Assembly (NCBI RefSeq): GCF_964275005.1
Contig: NC_092686.1
Span: 44,948,333-45,012,332, forward strand
Source: Diadema setosum
Lineage: Eukaryota; Echinodermata; Echinoidea; Diadematoida; Diadematidae
DNA: 64,000 nt
Direction of reading: 5' to 3'
Every line of letters begins with the position of its first letter. Position 1 is the stretch's first letter. The position numbers and the translations under genes were made by a program. The notes beneath the pieces are model-generated. The model was not told where the DNA came from. It saw nothing but the letters and a program-made list of their open reading frames with translations, and made no database searches. Positions 40,786 to 53,195 of the stretch are shown here, piece by piece.

Positions 40786-43364
40786 TCAACTATGAAATGG
40801 GCGTGGTCAATGTGTTTGCTGCAGGAATCTTCGTTCTCCATATTTCTTATTGGTATGGTAATGGTTTCCATGGAAAATCTGTCAACACAGTGATGTTTAG
40901 TAATAAAGCAAATGTACCCTGTGGATTTGTAGAGTTCCTCTTTTCATTTATGTTTGACAATATGAGTTATGTTCTCCCTTGCTTATGTCTATGTGATTGT
41001 AGTGAAGAACATAAGCTAGAGGCATACCGATGCCAATGTAAATCAAAGCAAGAAGGCAACATCTTCACCCTAAGGATCAGAGATGGAATATGTGTACTTG
41101 AATGTCAAACATTTATGCTAAACGAGAGAGGAAAGGAAATTTGATGTCAAGTGGCGGTCATTTGATGACGTCACAATGCAACTATTACACTACGACACTG
41201 GAACCGTAGAGCTCAATGGGGAGGGGTGGGGCTGGGGTGGGGCTGCGACAGGGGACCGCATAATTGCCATTAGCTCGTTAATGTTTTGTGTCGAGTCGAT
41301 CTTGCATACCGGGAATTTACCAGTCCACGGGCGAGGTCGCAAGGGTTCGAAGAGCAAAGAATAGGGCGACCTCTTGCGGTGGGATTATGAAGGCTTCTAT
41401 TATTATGTAGAGCGCCTACACCAATGAAGATACACCTCAAGTTACGCATTTATGCGATTTATCACACTTCCATGACCTACTAACGATAAAAGTAAAAATG
41501 ACAGGGAATACAGCCATCATTGAGGTAGTTACTTCTTTTTTTCTTTTTTTTTTCATTGAGTTTTTATTGATCAAGTTAAGAGGATTACAAAAACATCACA
41601 ACAAAATTCGAGATAATAAAAATACTACTAATAATAAATTGGTACGTGTACTAGGTGTTGTCGATGAAGCCAGAACATGTCAGTGAGAAAGTATGCATCT
41701 AGTCGAGTGGGACATGATGATACAAGTTGCGATAATTTCGTCGCGGCTTCGATCCAAAATCAGCGAGAAATAATTCACAACAACAAAGTAAGGTACAGAT
41801 CAAATACTACACAAAAGAGTATTAGAATATTCAAAATTAAATTTAAAACGTAGAAATTACTTACAAAAGCATGATGCAGATGTCATGATACTTGAATAGA
41901 ATAATTCAGTGTTACTTTTTGATGAATGACTTAACAAAAGTCTGAAGTTCATAACGAGATAAACTTTGAAATTTATGGGAACCAACTAAAAGCGATGTTT
42001 TCAAATAAAGATCTAATACGTATACAAGCACTACTCAATACGATACTGTCTGATTGGATGAGAAAATAATGTAAATTATGACAAGAAGGATTCATAATAA
42101 CTGACATTAGCGATACGTTAAGTCTGATAATGTAAAGCCCTGATTTGTCATTCATGCATACCTCTGAGCTCCTCCCATCATCGTGTGCGTGTCGTAGGTC
42201 TGCAATACAATCCGGATAATGAGCTGGCATATAGCCCGTCAGTCAGATCACCTCCCTGGTCAGATAGAATATCTGCACTTTCCGCGTAGTCTCTATCTAG
42301 CTGTCTATAAAGAAAAATCCATACTGGGTTGTCTATTTCACATTCGCATCATCCAAGCGAATGGGAGGTACTTGGCTCGCCTAGTTCCAATAACCATCCT
42401 TGTGGTGATTCTATTTTCAAAGCGTGATGTGGTGAGAGAATGTGTCTCATCCAGTGGAAGAATACTGTAAATTAGAAAAAAAGGTCCGTATTTTCAGACG
42501 CCATGTAATAGATAGCGACTGAAGTAAAGGCCAGTGACTCGAGCAGAAGACCTTTATCGTCTGCGATGCTCTCATTGACCGAATTAGAAAGTGATATGGG
42601 TCTGAGTGCCCCTGATCGCAATGGGACGCGGCTTCTTGGAAAGCCGTCGCACATGTGCAAATGCAAAATAATGGTAGTTGCTGTCACTGTCAGTACTTGA
42701 CATATTTTTAGCCGGCCACTCCCTTCCAATTTCAGTAAAATCTTTGTTTGTTGATGGGAATTACAATACAGAAAAGCACGTTAACAACGCTATAAACAAT
42801 AGGTAAAATGAATTTAATGCTATCTAGTAGCCTAGTCTAGTAGCCTCTTTTTCCCCCACAGTGATCAGAAATGTGTTATCGGTTCTAGTATTCATGTTAC
42901 CTATCATATGGACAGTGACACGTGCTGACTTTAAAGAAGTGATTCCTATCAATATCATTTATCTGTGCTACATTAACACCACAAGAAGCTGCATATTTAT
43001 AATTGTCTCCCTGATCTAGAAAGCACGTACAACTCACTGGTCAATGCTGATGAAGTAATATTATATGGATTAGACGTTTTAAATTAAAGAAAAGGTGTCT
43101 CGTTCGAGAGACGGAGAAATGAGATATCGATAGAGCGATATCTGCAGAAAGAAATTTATGACAACTTTAAAGAAGAAATCATATATTTTGTAATACAAGT
43201 GTTTTTCTTCAGTTAACGGATACACACATAATATCAACATACACAATTCTCCTGAAAGAGAAGCGCTGTTACCAACGTCATTATGATATTGTATAATTGT
43301 ATACATTAGTTCTAATAGTTCATATTCCCCGTACAAATAATCTCTCCTATCGACTTTGGACCTT
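40786..43364. other. Non-coding, nothing firmly recognised
   Basis: A 130-codon plus-strand frame (40752-41144) has a Cys-rich middle but no splice sites or known domain. Single unpaired CACCTCCCTG (42249-42258) and the GGAGGTACT...CTCGCCTAGT phrase (42364-42385) lie about 115 bp apart and may be the two ends of one short repeat. Confidence 0.4.
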
Positions 43365-43500
43365 AAGCTAGAAAGCGCTGTGCCCACTCTGCTTTTGATC
43401 TATGAGGTCTAGGGTTCGAGCCTTGTCATGATCTTTTGGGTCTTGGTCGAGTTGGGCGCTTTATTTACAACCTTCCCCGTACTAAGGTGTATGACAGTAG
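43365..43500 (+). mobile_element. Possible tRNA-derived SINE
   Basis: A B-box-like GGGTTCGAGCC (43412-43422) lies about 36 bp downstream of an A-box-like AAGCTAGAAAGC (43365-43376), the order of an RNA polymerase III internal promoter. The tract GTCATGATCTTTTGGGTCTT after it would be the SINE body. Only one copy is in the window, so repetitiveness is not shown here. Its sequence differs from the element at 4322-4490. Confidence 0.4.
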
Positions 43501-45084
43501 AGTGGGTGGATGAATAACGGATGCGCCAAAGAGATATAGGAGGTTTTGTGACCGATTTCGGTGACCGGATGATATCTTCTTCTTCTTGGGTACTGTCCAA
43601 CACCCCTTAGTATATAGGGGCCAACCGGATAGGGGGTGCGCTGGTGATACAATTTTGAAGGCCTATGAACGTTGTGAGCACATTGACATGTTGGGCAGGA
43701 GACACACAATATAACAAAATTTATTTCATTAGTGTGGAATAGGTATCATTACTTCTGGATTAATAATAGGTCCCATGTCGTAGCGACCAAAGCCATAACA
43801 TGCTGACCTTGTGAAATTCCACAATATGCCGAAATTCAACACTTCCAATGACATCATTTATCACTATAGACATCCATTGAGAATGATGAGTTATTCAATA
43901 ATTGATCGTCTGTGAATCCTATACATACCCGAAAAGGTCGCAAGACCCCCTAATGACGTCCTGAAACCGTACGGTCCAGGGATTGAGCGTGGGCTGGGGG
44001 TCACGTGAGGGTCAAACTTTTGTTCCGTTCATGTCATGGCGTTAACTGGAATTCCCTGACATAAATCCTATGCAAAATATCATCGCAGACAGCACAGGAA
44101 GGGGAATAATGTGGAATGCATTTAAACATGAAAACATCACAAATGTTATGAGCTTAACTGAGTAACGAGATATCCTGTTTTTGAAGTGTGCTGGCTCTCC
44201 CTACTTCCACTCCAAGCACGTTATTCACACATATGGCACTTAGATCATGATTCCAATGCTTTGTAAAGGAGCTTGCGAGACTGGTGTCATGAGGTGAATG
44301 CACTTTCTGGAGTGTCTCAATCATGTCTGCTCTGGGCAGCTGACGCTTCATTCTACACTTTGATCTCCTTACATGTTTAGCGCGAATTCTGTCGATTACT
44401 TACAGGTTGATATGATGGTTTACATGAAACATGAAATTCTACCTTCGAAACAAATCAGCAAACGAAACGGACGGTGTGACTCAGGGAGAATTATAATCAT
44501 ACGAAGAAAATCATTACACGAATGTAATGAAGCTGTAGTGACAGCTTTGCTTGAGGCTAGAGTCAGACAGCGTTCAATGACGTCTGATATCATATAGATT
44601 GAGATGCAGCGGTATAATGACAATCAACCTTGAACGAAAGGAGCACATGCCTGCGCGCATGGCTCGTGGATGAGGTCTTCAGAGGTAGTTAAAACTATCT
44701 ATTATTACCACCCAGGGGGAACAAAAGGGATGGACTCCCTGAATTAGATGGCTTTGTACGTACGCGTCGGACGATTAATGTACACCACTTTGCAGGGTAT
44801 CAACTTCAGTGGTCTATACATAAAATCAGGTTGTCATTGTCATCAGAAGGCCATGTATAAAATTAATAGTTTAACAAAAGATACCAATGATTATTGTCTT
44901 ATTAAACGACGTCAGCCTCTTCAGTGTATAGCACTGGCTACCCCCAAATGCTCTGTCATTATCTTCACATACAGCACGGCTGGATGTCCATTTTCGCAAC
45001 CTAAGTATGGTTGGTCAGACGATGACATGTAGACGCTAGAACCTATCAACTATATAAGAGTCCCTATCAATGAGCTTCAAAGCG
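43501..45084. other. Non-coding, nothing recognised
   Basis: Ordinary AT-rich sequence. Open frames here are below 95 codons, without splice or domain support. Confidence 0.4.
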
Positions 45085-45696
45085 AAATTTCGGCCCAGTC
45101 AAATGTTAGTCTTATAAGAAAGAGTATGTTGTATGAGCACAACAGTGAACAATTGATTGAAATCGGATTGAAATTAACGAAATTGTTACATTATGAAGTT
45201 TCGCTAATTTTTACAAAACACTTCTTGAACAGTTAGTATGAATATGCAAATGAGTGAGTTGATGATGTCATCACCTTACAGCTTGCCATAATAGTTTGTA
45301 CACAAAATCTTGAAATTTCCAGTTTTCTGTTCAATTGCAATCATGTTCCACTCTCAAATCCTGTATAAATCTGACTGATCATTATTTTTAACTCATTCAG
45401 ATAGGAATAACATTATGTTTTTACCTGACATAGCAAAAAAAAAAAAAAATCGTCAGATTTTTATCCACAATGAACGGAAAATTGTGGGGTAATATCATCA
45501 TCACCTCACTCATTTGCATAATCATTGATAATATTATTAACCATTTGATAACTGCTTTTTCAAAAGCTATTGAAACTTCACAATTTCATAACTTTCCTAA
45601 TATTTATCTAATTTTGGTCAAATTTTCACCCGCTTGTAAAACTTTACTCTTTCTTTACAGACTTACTAAATTTGTATGGTCCAGAATTCCCCTTCA
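45085..45696. mobile_element. Family-2 MITE-like element
   Basis: The right end (...CTTTACAGACTTACTAAA then TGGTCCAGAATTCCCCTTC) is the inverse of the left end at 21950. The left arm begins around GAAATTTCGGCCCAGTCAAA. Inner inverted phrases are TATGAATATGCAAATGAGTGAG with GATGATGTCATCACC (left) and CATCATCACCTCACTCATTTGCATA (right). The total of about 610 bp is longer than MITE-1. A 120-codon frame in the right half (45470-45832) lies mostly inside the repeat and is not called. Confidence 0.7.
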
Positions 45697-46861
45697 ACGC
45701 ATTGTCTCCGAACTATGTACGTCTAGTATGGGACCGCATTTAAAGCTATCAAAACCACTCACAATTATGCTCTATCGGGTGCCGCTAGAATTTTTACAGA
45801 TAAGGTCGGGAAAGGGTCAAGTGATGGAGTGACTCCATCTTGACACGTTGACGTTGGTCCGCTTTTGTGTCACGAGCGGACGTTAAGGTCTTCTCATGAG
45901 CTATACTTGCGTAGGTTTGACACAGATACCACTTCCTCCTTAAGCATAGGAGATCTCACCTGTCCTCCGACCACGCCCATTCCCGTACAGACCTATCTTT
46001 CGATCATAACTGAGGGGCCTCCAAACTAAGAAGAAATGATGATTCGATAGGTTGTGCAAGTAGCCAGGTGCATTGTTTCATTTTTGCGCATGACCTGAAG
46101 CCCCCAGTTATGGCTGACATAAACATTAACAGGTCCATATACTCACCCTCTTCTTTTTACACTGCCCCTTACAGTGTTTTAACTTAAGTTATCTGATTGT
46201 TTTTTATAGATGGTAAAATATCCGTTAAAATGAAAGCTTCATGGTCACTGAATGAAATGCACTTGTTTGCTTATTTTATTAAAAGATGGCTTATAATATT
46301 ACGAAATAGAATTCGTTGATATGCTAGTTTTTAAATAGATTTCTTTGATCTGTTTTAGATAGGTCTTTACAATTATAGTATAGTGCTTGAGTAAAATAGA
46401 TGTCAAAAAAGTCAGATAAATCATTTTGAACTTCTGGTAAGCCGTATGACAGTGTCTGTACAACGGCTGGTGTTAGATATTATGACAGTCTTTAGAAGCG
46501 AACAAAAATGAAATATTGATGATTATCGCTTTATCGGAGATAAAAGTAAACTGCAAAGGTACTAATACTTTGAGAAATTATGCGTGATAAAACTTTCACA
46601 CCAGTCCACATAATTATACTGTCTTATGAAAAGAAGTCCGCTAATCAAACTTTGTTAATGTGTTATAATAATCCTCGCAAAATACATTAGAAAACTTTGA
46701 AAACTTTTGAAACGTGACAATCTTTTACATGATTCTTTTAACTTAAAACAAAATACCCGTGGAAACACAAAGAAACTGGGAACAATGTGATAGAATAACA
46801 GGAACGTCACGACAACCAATGCTAATGCACGTTTCTTTTTGCTTTGTGTCTTCTTTTGCAG
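45697..46861. other. Non-coding, ends in a strong splice acceptor
   Basis: No gene is supported. The last 35 bp are pyrimidine-rich and end TTCTTTTGCAG at 46861, which makes the end of this stretch look intronic if the exon at 46862 is real. Confidence 0.4.
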
Positions 46862-46938
46862 AACAGTCTGTACATCAGTTCGTCAAATAAGAGGATAAGA
46901 CACAAACAGGAACAATGTCGGTCTACAGGAGAAAGTTG
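46862..46938 (+). CDS. Candidate start exon of a small gene
   Basis: A 77-bp segment is bounded by a strong acceptor (pyrimidine-rich, TTTTGCAG) and a consensus donor (TTG/GTAAGT at 46939). It contains an ATG at 46915 with A at -3 and an in-frame TAA upstream within the exon, so it would be part 5' UTR and part coding, giving MSVYRRKL in phase 0. The combination of two good splice sites and a stop-preceded ATG in 77 bp is unlikely by chance but not impossible. The next exon is uncertain; the phase-0 segment at 53073-53195 would fit. No family is recognised. Confidence 0.38.
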
Positions 46939-46989
46939 GTAAGTGTTCAGATACTGTCACAGGTGAATGTACCAAACAATATTGGCACC

Positions 46990-47357
46990 TTGAAGGGATT
47001 GTAATCTATTTGTATATAATTTTGGTTGAGATGGGATTGAGGTTTTAGCTTTTTGTGAGATAACTGAAAACCACTACAATTCTAAGAGGAATTAAAAGTC
47101 TAGGTTTGATGAAAATAATTTTTTGAAATGACCGGGATATCCAATGAAAGGTGGGTCCCACATTTTATTTGGACCACTGTTTTTACATTGGTTTTCAATA
47201 TCTCAGATATTTCAAAACCGATTTTCATCAATAATAAACTTTTGATTCCTCTTTGAATTGTATGCTCTTTAATATTTCATGTAAGTGGTTTTTAATCATC
47301 TCGCAAATAGGTATCTGAATCCCCATCTCAGCCAAAACTATACCATCCCTTGAAGTG
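46990..47357. mobile_element. MITE-1 copy F
   Basis: Begins CTTGAAGGGATTGTAA and ends TACCATCCCTTGAAG, so terminal inverted repeats TTGAAGGGA / TCCCTTGAA are kept but read TTGAA where the other copies have TTAAA. Shared arm phrases are TTTTGGTTGAGATGGGATT, GATATTTCAAAACCGATTTTC-like and AATATTTCATGTAAGTGG. It lies about 50 bp after the candidate exon at 46862-46938. Non-coding. Confidence 0.87.
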
Positions 47358-50080
47358 AAATTTTTTATTAGTTTTGAATTAAACGGAAGTTCTCCGCTAT
47401 CTGTCATTTGACTTTGATGTGCCTTTTGATTTTTAACAATTTTCTTATCTTCTTCTGTCACGTATCACTGAAAGTGTTCGATCTGATTTCACTCCTTAGC
47501 TAGAACAGAAATGGAAGGTACTGTGGCCGATCCTCGGGTTTTCGACAACCACTACAGCTGGTCGGTAGTTTGATGTCAAAGGTCTGGCAGCGTTTGTGAT
47601 TGTCTTTCGGCTAGTGCCTCTGCAACTAGTGATTAACAGGACTTTGAATTTTGCAGACCCCCTCAAAACAAACAGACAATCAAACAAACAAGCAAAAAAC
47701 TAAACAAAACCGTATGCCACCGTAATCATAATAGAATAACAAAATCGTATATTGCCGAGCACTCGCCATCCGTCACTAGTCAATCGACATCGACAACCCT
47801 CCCTTGACGCCCGAAAACCCTACAGTTCGGGACATCATAATGTAGACTTTGTACGTCCAGCAGTCGTCAGCTTGTGGAATAGCGTGAGTCCATGCACACC
47901 TATCTCAGTATGGCGATGGCATTTTATTCGTCTTGTTATAAGCACTAGCCACTGATCGACAACTAATCACATGATACTTGTTGCGCCAGTTACCGACATC
48001 ATTCCAGTTGCACTTCATCACTCATCAACACCGGGCAAAACTTTTCTACAACCAATCGTCTTTTTCTTTTCTCCTAAAGGAAGTGGAAGGGGTGATCAAC
48101 GTTTTGTTGTTGTTGTTGTTGTTGTTGATGATGATGTTGTTATTGTTGTTGTTGTTGCATCTATGACTATACGCCTTTATTTCTTCCTTTATTTCTCCAT
48201 TCAATCAAGAAATCGACCTTCGAAATGAATCTTGCTTATCTTTCCTTCTACAATTGGAGTGCTCGTTCCAAAACCCAATTTCCGAAAAGTTTAGAAACGG
48301 AAATGTTCGCAAAGAAGCTGGGATACCCAAGGTCATCATTTTGTCTTAATCTTGCTATTATCGTCTAGTGAAATCGTGACAAATGTACACCCAAACTGCG
48401 TGTATGTATTCTTAGGCACTGTAATTTCATACATTTGGCCTACACTTTCACACATCAAAAGAACACAAGAGTTCAGAGAACGTAGACATCCGAGATCTCC
48501 TCCCTGTTCGTCAACATATGACGGACGTGCTCTAAGCGTTGTTTTGTCTGCAAGTCAGATACACCATTTAATAACACAGGTTCACCAGGTACCAATGTTA
48601 TTCCCAAGTGTCCGGAAAGGAAACGTTCATTGCAAACAGTTATGTCCCGTATTTTTTTAGGGAAGTTTTTCTTCTTCTTTGTTTAAAAAAAACACAAGAA
48701 AAAGTTGTTTTAAGAGCACTGTAAAAATAAAAAATAAAAATGTGATCTGAGCGGTGAAGTTTGTTAGGACTTTGTCCGCTGCGAAGAGCACGTACGCGTT
48801 GTCCGATATGGAACATTGTGGTAGCTCAGGTGTAGGTTGGTATGGCTTATATAGTGTACTTGGAACACGACATTTAATCTTGGATGCAACCACTTCATAA
48901 ATTTACATATATTTCGAATGACTGAGAAAGCTATGCTAGTAATATTTTAAACTCGAATACTCCGCCGTGGGTTTGTTGGTTTATTCTTCGTCACACTCAT
49001 GCCAAAGGCACTGCTGTATAGCATCGTTTGCATTCCGCATACATTATCTGTCTTTTCAGAGACTAGTCTACTGTCGCAGACATTCTGTCATTTGTCTGCA
49101 CTTAAAACAGAAATTGCCTTGATACCTGACACTGTAAGAACGGATTGATTATATTTTACGAGCATCACACGTCAGCAGCAGCCATGCAACACATAAAATT
49201 TCAGACTATAGCGTCATATTAATGGGGGGTTTTCTTAGGATTTCTGTAGTTTCCCCAATCTTTGTGTGAACAATCATACTTTTGGTTCTGGTACGACGGT
49301 GACAGAAACAAATCTAACAAAGCAAGATGTTTTATTTCATTTAATTTATTACCACTTCGAAGGAGAATGCATTGCTGAAATGTAGAGCATAAATCATTAA
49401 GATACAGAGGTTGGTTGCTGACGACGATGTCTTGCTTATTGGGGATTTTTATCGGCAATTTGGCACTCTTACGGGGTATGTCGATGTATAATATGGTTGA
49501 TTCGACGTTACGTAAAATTACTTGAAAACACTTGCGCTTTGTTTTTCAATTTGAGAGAACAAAACCGGCAACCACTTTCTTTGGTTCATCGTCAGCCCGC
49601 GTATGAATCAATAAACCACAAAACTTTCTGTAAAAGTCGACTTATGGTTCCCAATTTCAAAACTACAGATGTCACTGCAGAGGAGAAAGTGAACACGATG
49701 CTTTTCTAATTCACCACGTTAAATCATTTGCATTCATCGTTGAGTTCTTTAAAGACGTACAGTCTTCCTCAGCTAGCTCTATTCCAGCTCGGCACAAATT
49801 CATTACCCAGACTAGTCACATTTCTCCAAGTACTATTTCATGATGTAATAGGTCAGCAGCCAATCCCCCAAAGTCGCTAGGCCCATTCCATGCATACACC
49901 ATGGCATTTTAGCATCCATATCCGGCATTACACGTCTTTTCACAGAGCTTTACAGAGAAATTATTGAAAGCATAAACGAAAGTCACAGCGCATCAACAAC
50001 GCCATCGCCAAGGAAACTAGAGATCGTTTTCTTACAAGTCTCCGCTCTCTCTCTGCGACGCCACTTTACCCACCCCGTCT
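47358..50080. other. Non-coding, nothing recognised
   Basis: Contains the (GTT)n tract at 48104-48157 and an A run near 48685. Open frames near 47752-48228 and 48352-48660 have no splice support or domain. Confidence 0.4.
48104..48157. repeat. Imperfect (GTT)n tract
   Basis: About 54 bp of GTT with GAT and ATT interruptions. Frames through it encode poly-V or poly-L only. Confidence 0.93.
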
Positions 50081-50438
50081 AACTCCGAAGCTTGCCGCCG
50101 CACGTGCGTGTGCGTTCCGTGGGAGGCCGCGTGCAAATGTGTACCGCAGTCCGCTTCAGGCTCGTTCAGTGTGGCACTTCGAAATCTCATACCAGTAATT
50201 CCGAGTCGGCCCTTTCACTCCAGGCTTTGCTTGGCAGACGACACGTCCAGGAGAGAGCTCTCGTGGCTGATCAGCACGCCAAATTTTCACTTTCTTTGAC
50301 CAGCGGTGCCGTTTTCGTTGAGCTGTGCGACATTAAAAGACTTTCTGAGAGTTACAAGGAATTCTCGTTCCTATCCAGAACGCTTTCTGTAGAATTGCAT
50401 TGACGCCCACTTTGGGTATCATTCTTTATTTCTGCAAG
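50081..50438 (+). promoter_or_regulatory. Possible promoter and 5' UTR exon
   Basis: From about 50040 to 50400 the sequence is locally GC- and CpG-rich (for example GCCGCCGCACGTGCGTGTGCG), unlike its AT-rich surroundings. It ends in a consensus donor, CAAG/GTAAGA at 50439. A frame runs 50092-50403 but is not open to the donor, so if this is an exon it is probably non-coding 5' UTR. It could belong to the same small gene as 52822-53195. No TATA box is evident. Confidence 0.25.
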
Positions 50439-50562
50439 GTAAGATCCGTTTTAGTTAGCATTGTTGTGTTTTGATATTCAAAACATTGATTGATTCTTAG
50501 GCTGCATTTATGTGAAAACTGTCCGTACGCACACATATCTTATTACACACGCACAAGCGCGC

Positions 50563-50597
50563 GCACACACACGCACACACACACACACACACACACA
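50563..50597. repeat. (CA)n microsatellite
   Basis: About 35 bp of mostly CA with ACGC variants at its start. A TG patch follows at 50894-50912. Confidence 0.93.
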
Positions 50598-52821
50598 TAA
50601 AGACTTTCGTGACTTATCATCAAAATCTATAAAGTGCCAATGGCGGCAAATCACCTCATATTTCCTGTGCTGTAGCAATTTAAAACGACTTTACGTTCAA
50701 ATATTTATCGGTTTACGACTGCTATGATCTTTACTGACGGCGCAGAAGGAAATGGGCCCTTATGTGTTGGGTGGATGAAGGCTGTAGGCCTAATATTGAA
50801 AGAGTAATACGATACCCTATTGAAAAGGGTTTTATATTTTATGGTGGCATGTATGTTAATGGCATTGAACGATTCGCAATATTATTATTTTTTTTGTGTG
50901 TGTGTGTGTGTCTGAGTTTACATCTTCTGTAGACTTATATGCACTTGAATTACCTTCATACACGTTTATCCATATCTAGCTTGGGTTCATGCACAGTTTC
51001 TGTCGGACTGTGTGTATGTGTTTCTGAGTGTAATTTGAGTAATTTGTAATGTGAATGTACCTTTTGTGACAGATCCTTGTAAAGATTACATCATACATTT
51101 TGCCTTAAAAGAGAGATATCTTCTTGGTGACGCATCAGAAGAAGTAGAAAAGTTGATCACAATTCGAGCGGAATAAGCAACAGTGGACAACTATTATGAC
51201 AACTGGAATGTTAGTCATGAACTGACAGAACGTTATGCGGACATCTGAAGTAGCCGCCACGGCATTGTGACGTCATTCTCAGAGTACCAGGGCACTTCAT
51301 TTGGAACAGAAATATCACTTACTCACTATTCAATAGACGAAATCTTTTTGTCTGTGACTCGTTATAGATCATTCTTTTATATCGTCACAGCTGAAGAAAT
51401 TCAATATCTTACGTAAATTTTGAATTTTAAATTTTTGCTTAATTTTGAATGAGCCAATGAGGAGGAGGTTGCAAGATGCGGTGGTCACATGACAGCGATA
51501 GCTATTTAAGAAACCCAAATGAGGCGCCAAACTCCCTTTTTCAATTAAAGCACAAATTGAAATAATCATATCTTTCTAATTATCAGTGCAATTTCATTCA
51601 AGTTTTTAACTGTTCTTCAAAATTTTCTTTGCTGTTTTCTCTTTCGAAGTAAGTTCTTCCAGTAAAGGCAACCATCATATCGGTAGAGCATCACATTCAA
51701 AGTGGTGTCGTTCCAATATATTTGTCAGTGATATTCCCGGGAGATTATTAGATATCTATAGATAGATCGCTTTAATGTACTCTCTCGTCATCCAATTGTC
51801 ACGTCACAAAGAAAACAGTTCTCTTATGTAAATAAACCTCTGAAAATAGATATTGTCTGCATATCACATATTAAATCCCGTCGAAACTGAGAATAGACAC
51901 ATGCTTGCACGTATTCTGTGCAGGCATGACCTGTCGAGGAATTACATTAGAAACAATGTCATACAACAAGCTGCCCTACCTGCACATGAACACATTATTA
52001 CTTACCACTCTGTAGTTGATGCCGATCATTAGTCATTAAATTTGTTGTCAATTTATGTTTGTTATTTTACCAGCTGGCTGCGGGGGAAAAACTCAACTCA
52101 GCTACTTAAAAAAATTAATAATAATACAGACGATACACTGTTTAATGGAGACATGCACAGAGTAAAGCAAAGCCGTGTTGGTGAATAAGTCATTATAGCC
52201 TTAGTCACTATTGTAGTGTGATGGACTGACTTCGGTTATGTTGTTGCGCTCTCTTTGTGTGTGTGGTTTTTTTTTCACTTCAAACACCTCACTGACAAAT
52301 ATTTAATTCATGTTTTTTCCAAAGCCTTTGTCTCTTCGTCCACACTTTCCTTTGTCACACGGAACGTGACTCATCTTGACACTCGTGATTAGCCGTAGAT
52401 CCTTCTTATAAACGAGTCTCCAGAGATGCGTTTATGTCTGTGTATGTTTGTCTGTATGTGTGTGTGTGAGTGCGTGTGTGTTTGTGTGTGCGTTTTTGTC
52501 CATGCGTTTCTATGTTCTGTCCACTGCTTATCTCTCTCACATTTGCTCAGCTGTTGGATCACGATGTATTTGGGCTTCGTGTGGGATTATCCGCGAGCAT
52601 ACCCGAGGCGTGAATCAGAGAAAAATCCCCATGATGACGTCACACTTTCATCTCACCTTAGCTCATTCCTGCTATCTCCCCAGCCCACTATCACGAATTC
52701 CTCTAAAGCGATGGTGTCGACATTGTGTGAATGATGCGTCAGTCAACTAAATTCATTTGTCAAAATATTTCATATCAACTCATATTCAGCTCATGTTAGT
52801 TTCTTTTTACTTTACTTTCAG
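50598..52821. other. Non-coding, ends in a strong splice acceptor
   Basis: AT-rich sequence with TG patches near 50900 and 52450-52490. The final 25 bp are pyrimidine-rich and end ACTTTCAG at 52821. Confidence 0.4.
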
Positions 52822-52938
52822 CGACGGGATTCCCACCATTTGCACGGCATCCACTAAGCCTACAAAAGCCAACAGATTTTCCTTATGAATATATCAATTT
52901 TTGGAAACATTAATCGTACTGAAAATCAATTCCCATAC
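52822..52938 (+). other. Possible internal exon, 117 bp
   Basis: Bounded by a strong pyrimidine-rich acceptor (TTTACTTTACTTTCAG) and a donor ATAC/GTAAGC at 52939. Frame 3 is open for 29 codons before a TAA and looks coding-like. The frame that would follow the phase-0 donor at 46938 meets a stop after 11 codons. It may be 5' UTR for the segment at 53073, or an unrelated chance pair of sites. Confidence 0.22.
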
Positions 52939-53072
52939 GTAAGCATATTAACTGTAACATTTCATTATTGCATGAGGTATGGTACTCATGCGGTATTCCT
53001 GCTTGCATATTTTACATGTGTGTGCAGATTTTTCTTGTTTGTGTGGGTTTTATGTGTGGTCTAAGCTTTCAG

Positions 53073-53195
53073 ATTTCAGACATGGAATATGTTGGTGTGA
53101 ATTACCTGCTTTTGGGGCCCAAGCCAGTGGAGGTTTCCTTTGAGAATTGTAACAACGTCGACATCGCGAAAGCCAATGATATCGCTTTCGACTGA
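53073..53195 (+). CDS. Candidate terminal exon of a small protein
   Basis: A frame of 40 codons runs from a CTTTCAG acceptor ending at 53072 to a TGA at 53193. It contains an ATG at 53082 in strong context (GACATGG), so translation could begin here (37 residues) or continue in phase 0 from the candidate exon at 46862-46938, giving 48 residues. The residues are acidic and polar with a MEYVGVNYLLLGPKP start and a VDIAKANDIAFD end, and codon use looks less AT-biased than the flanks. An AATAAA lies at 53549. No family is recognised, and the exon may not be real. Confidence 0.28.
   Translation: MSDMEYVGVNYLLLGPKPVEVSFENCNNVDIAKANDIAFD

Noticed and set aside
45470..45832. 120-codon frame
   Set aside because: Most of it lies in the right half of a family-2 MITE that has non-coding relatives at 10951 and 21950.
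50092..50403. 103-codon protein-coding gene in the CpG-rich patch
   Set aside because: The frame closes before the consensus donor at 50439, so the segment is more plausibly 5' UTR or promoter. GC-rich DNA gives long chance frames.
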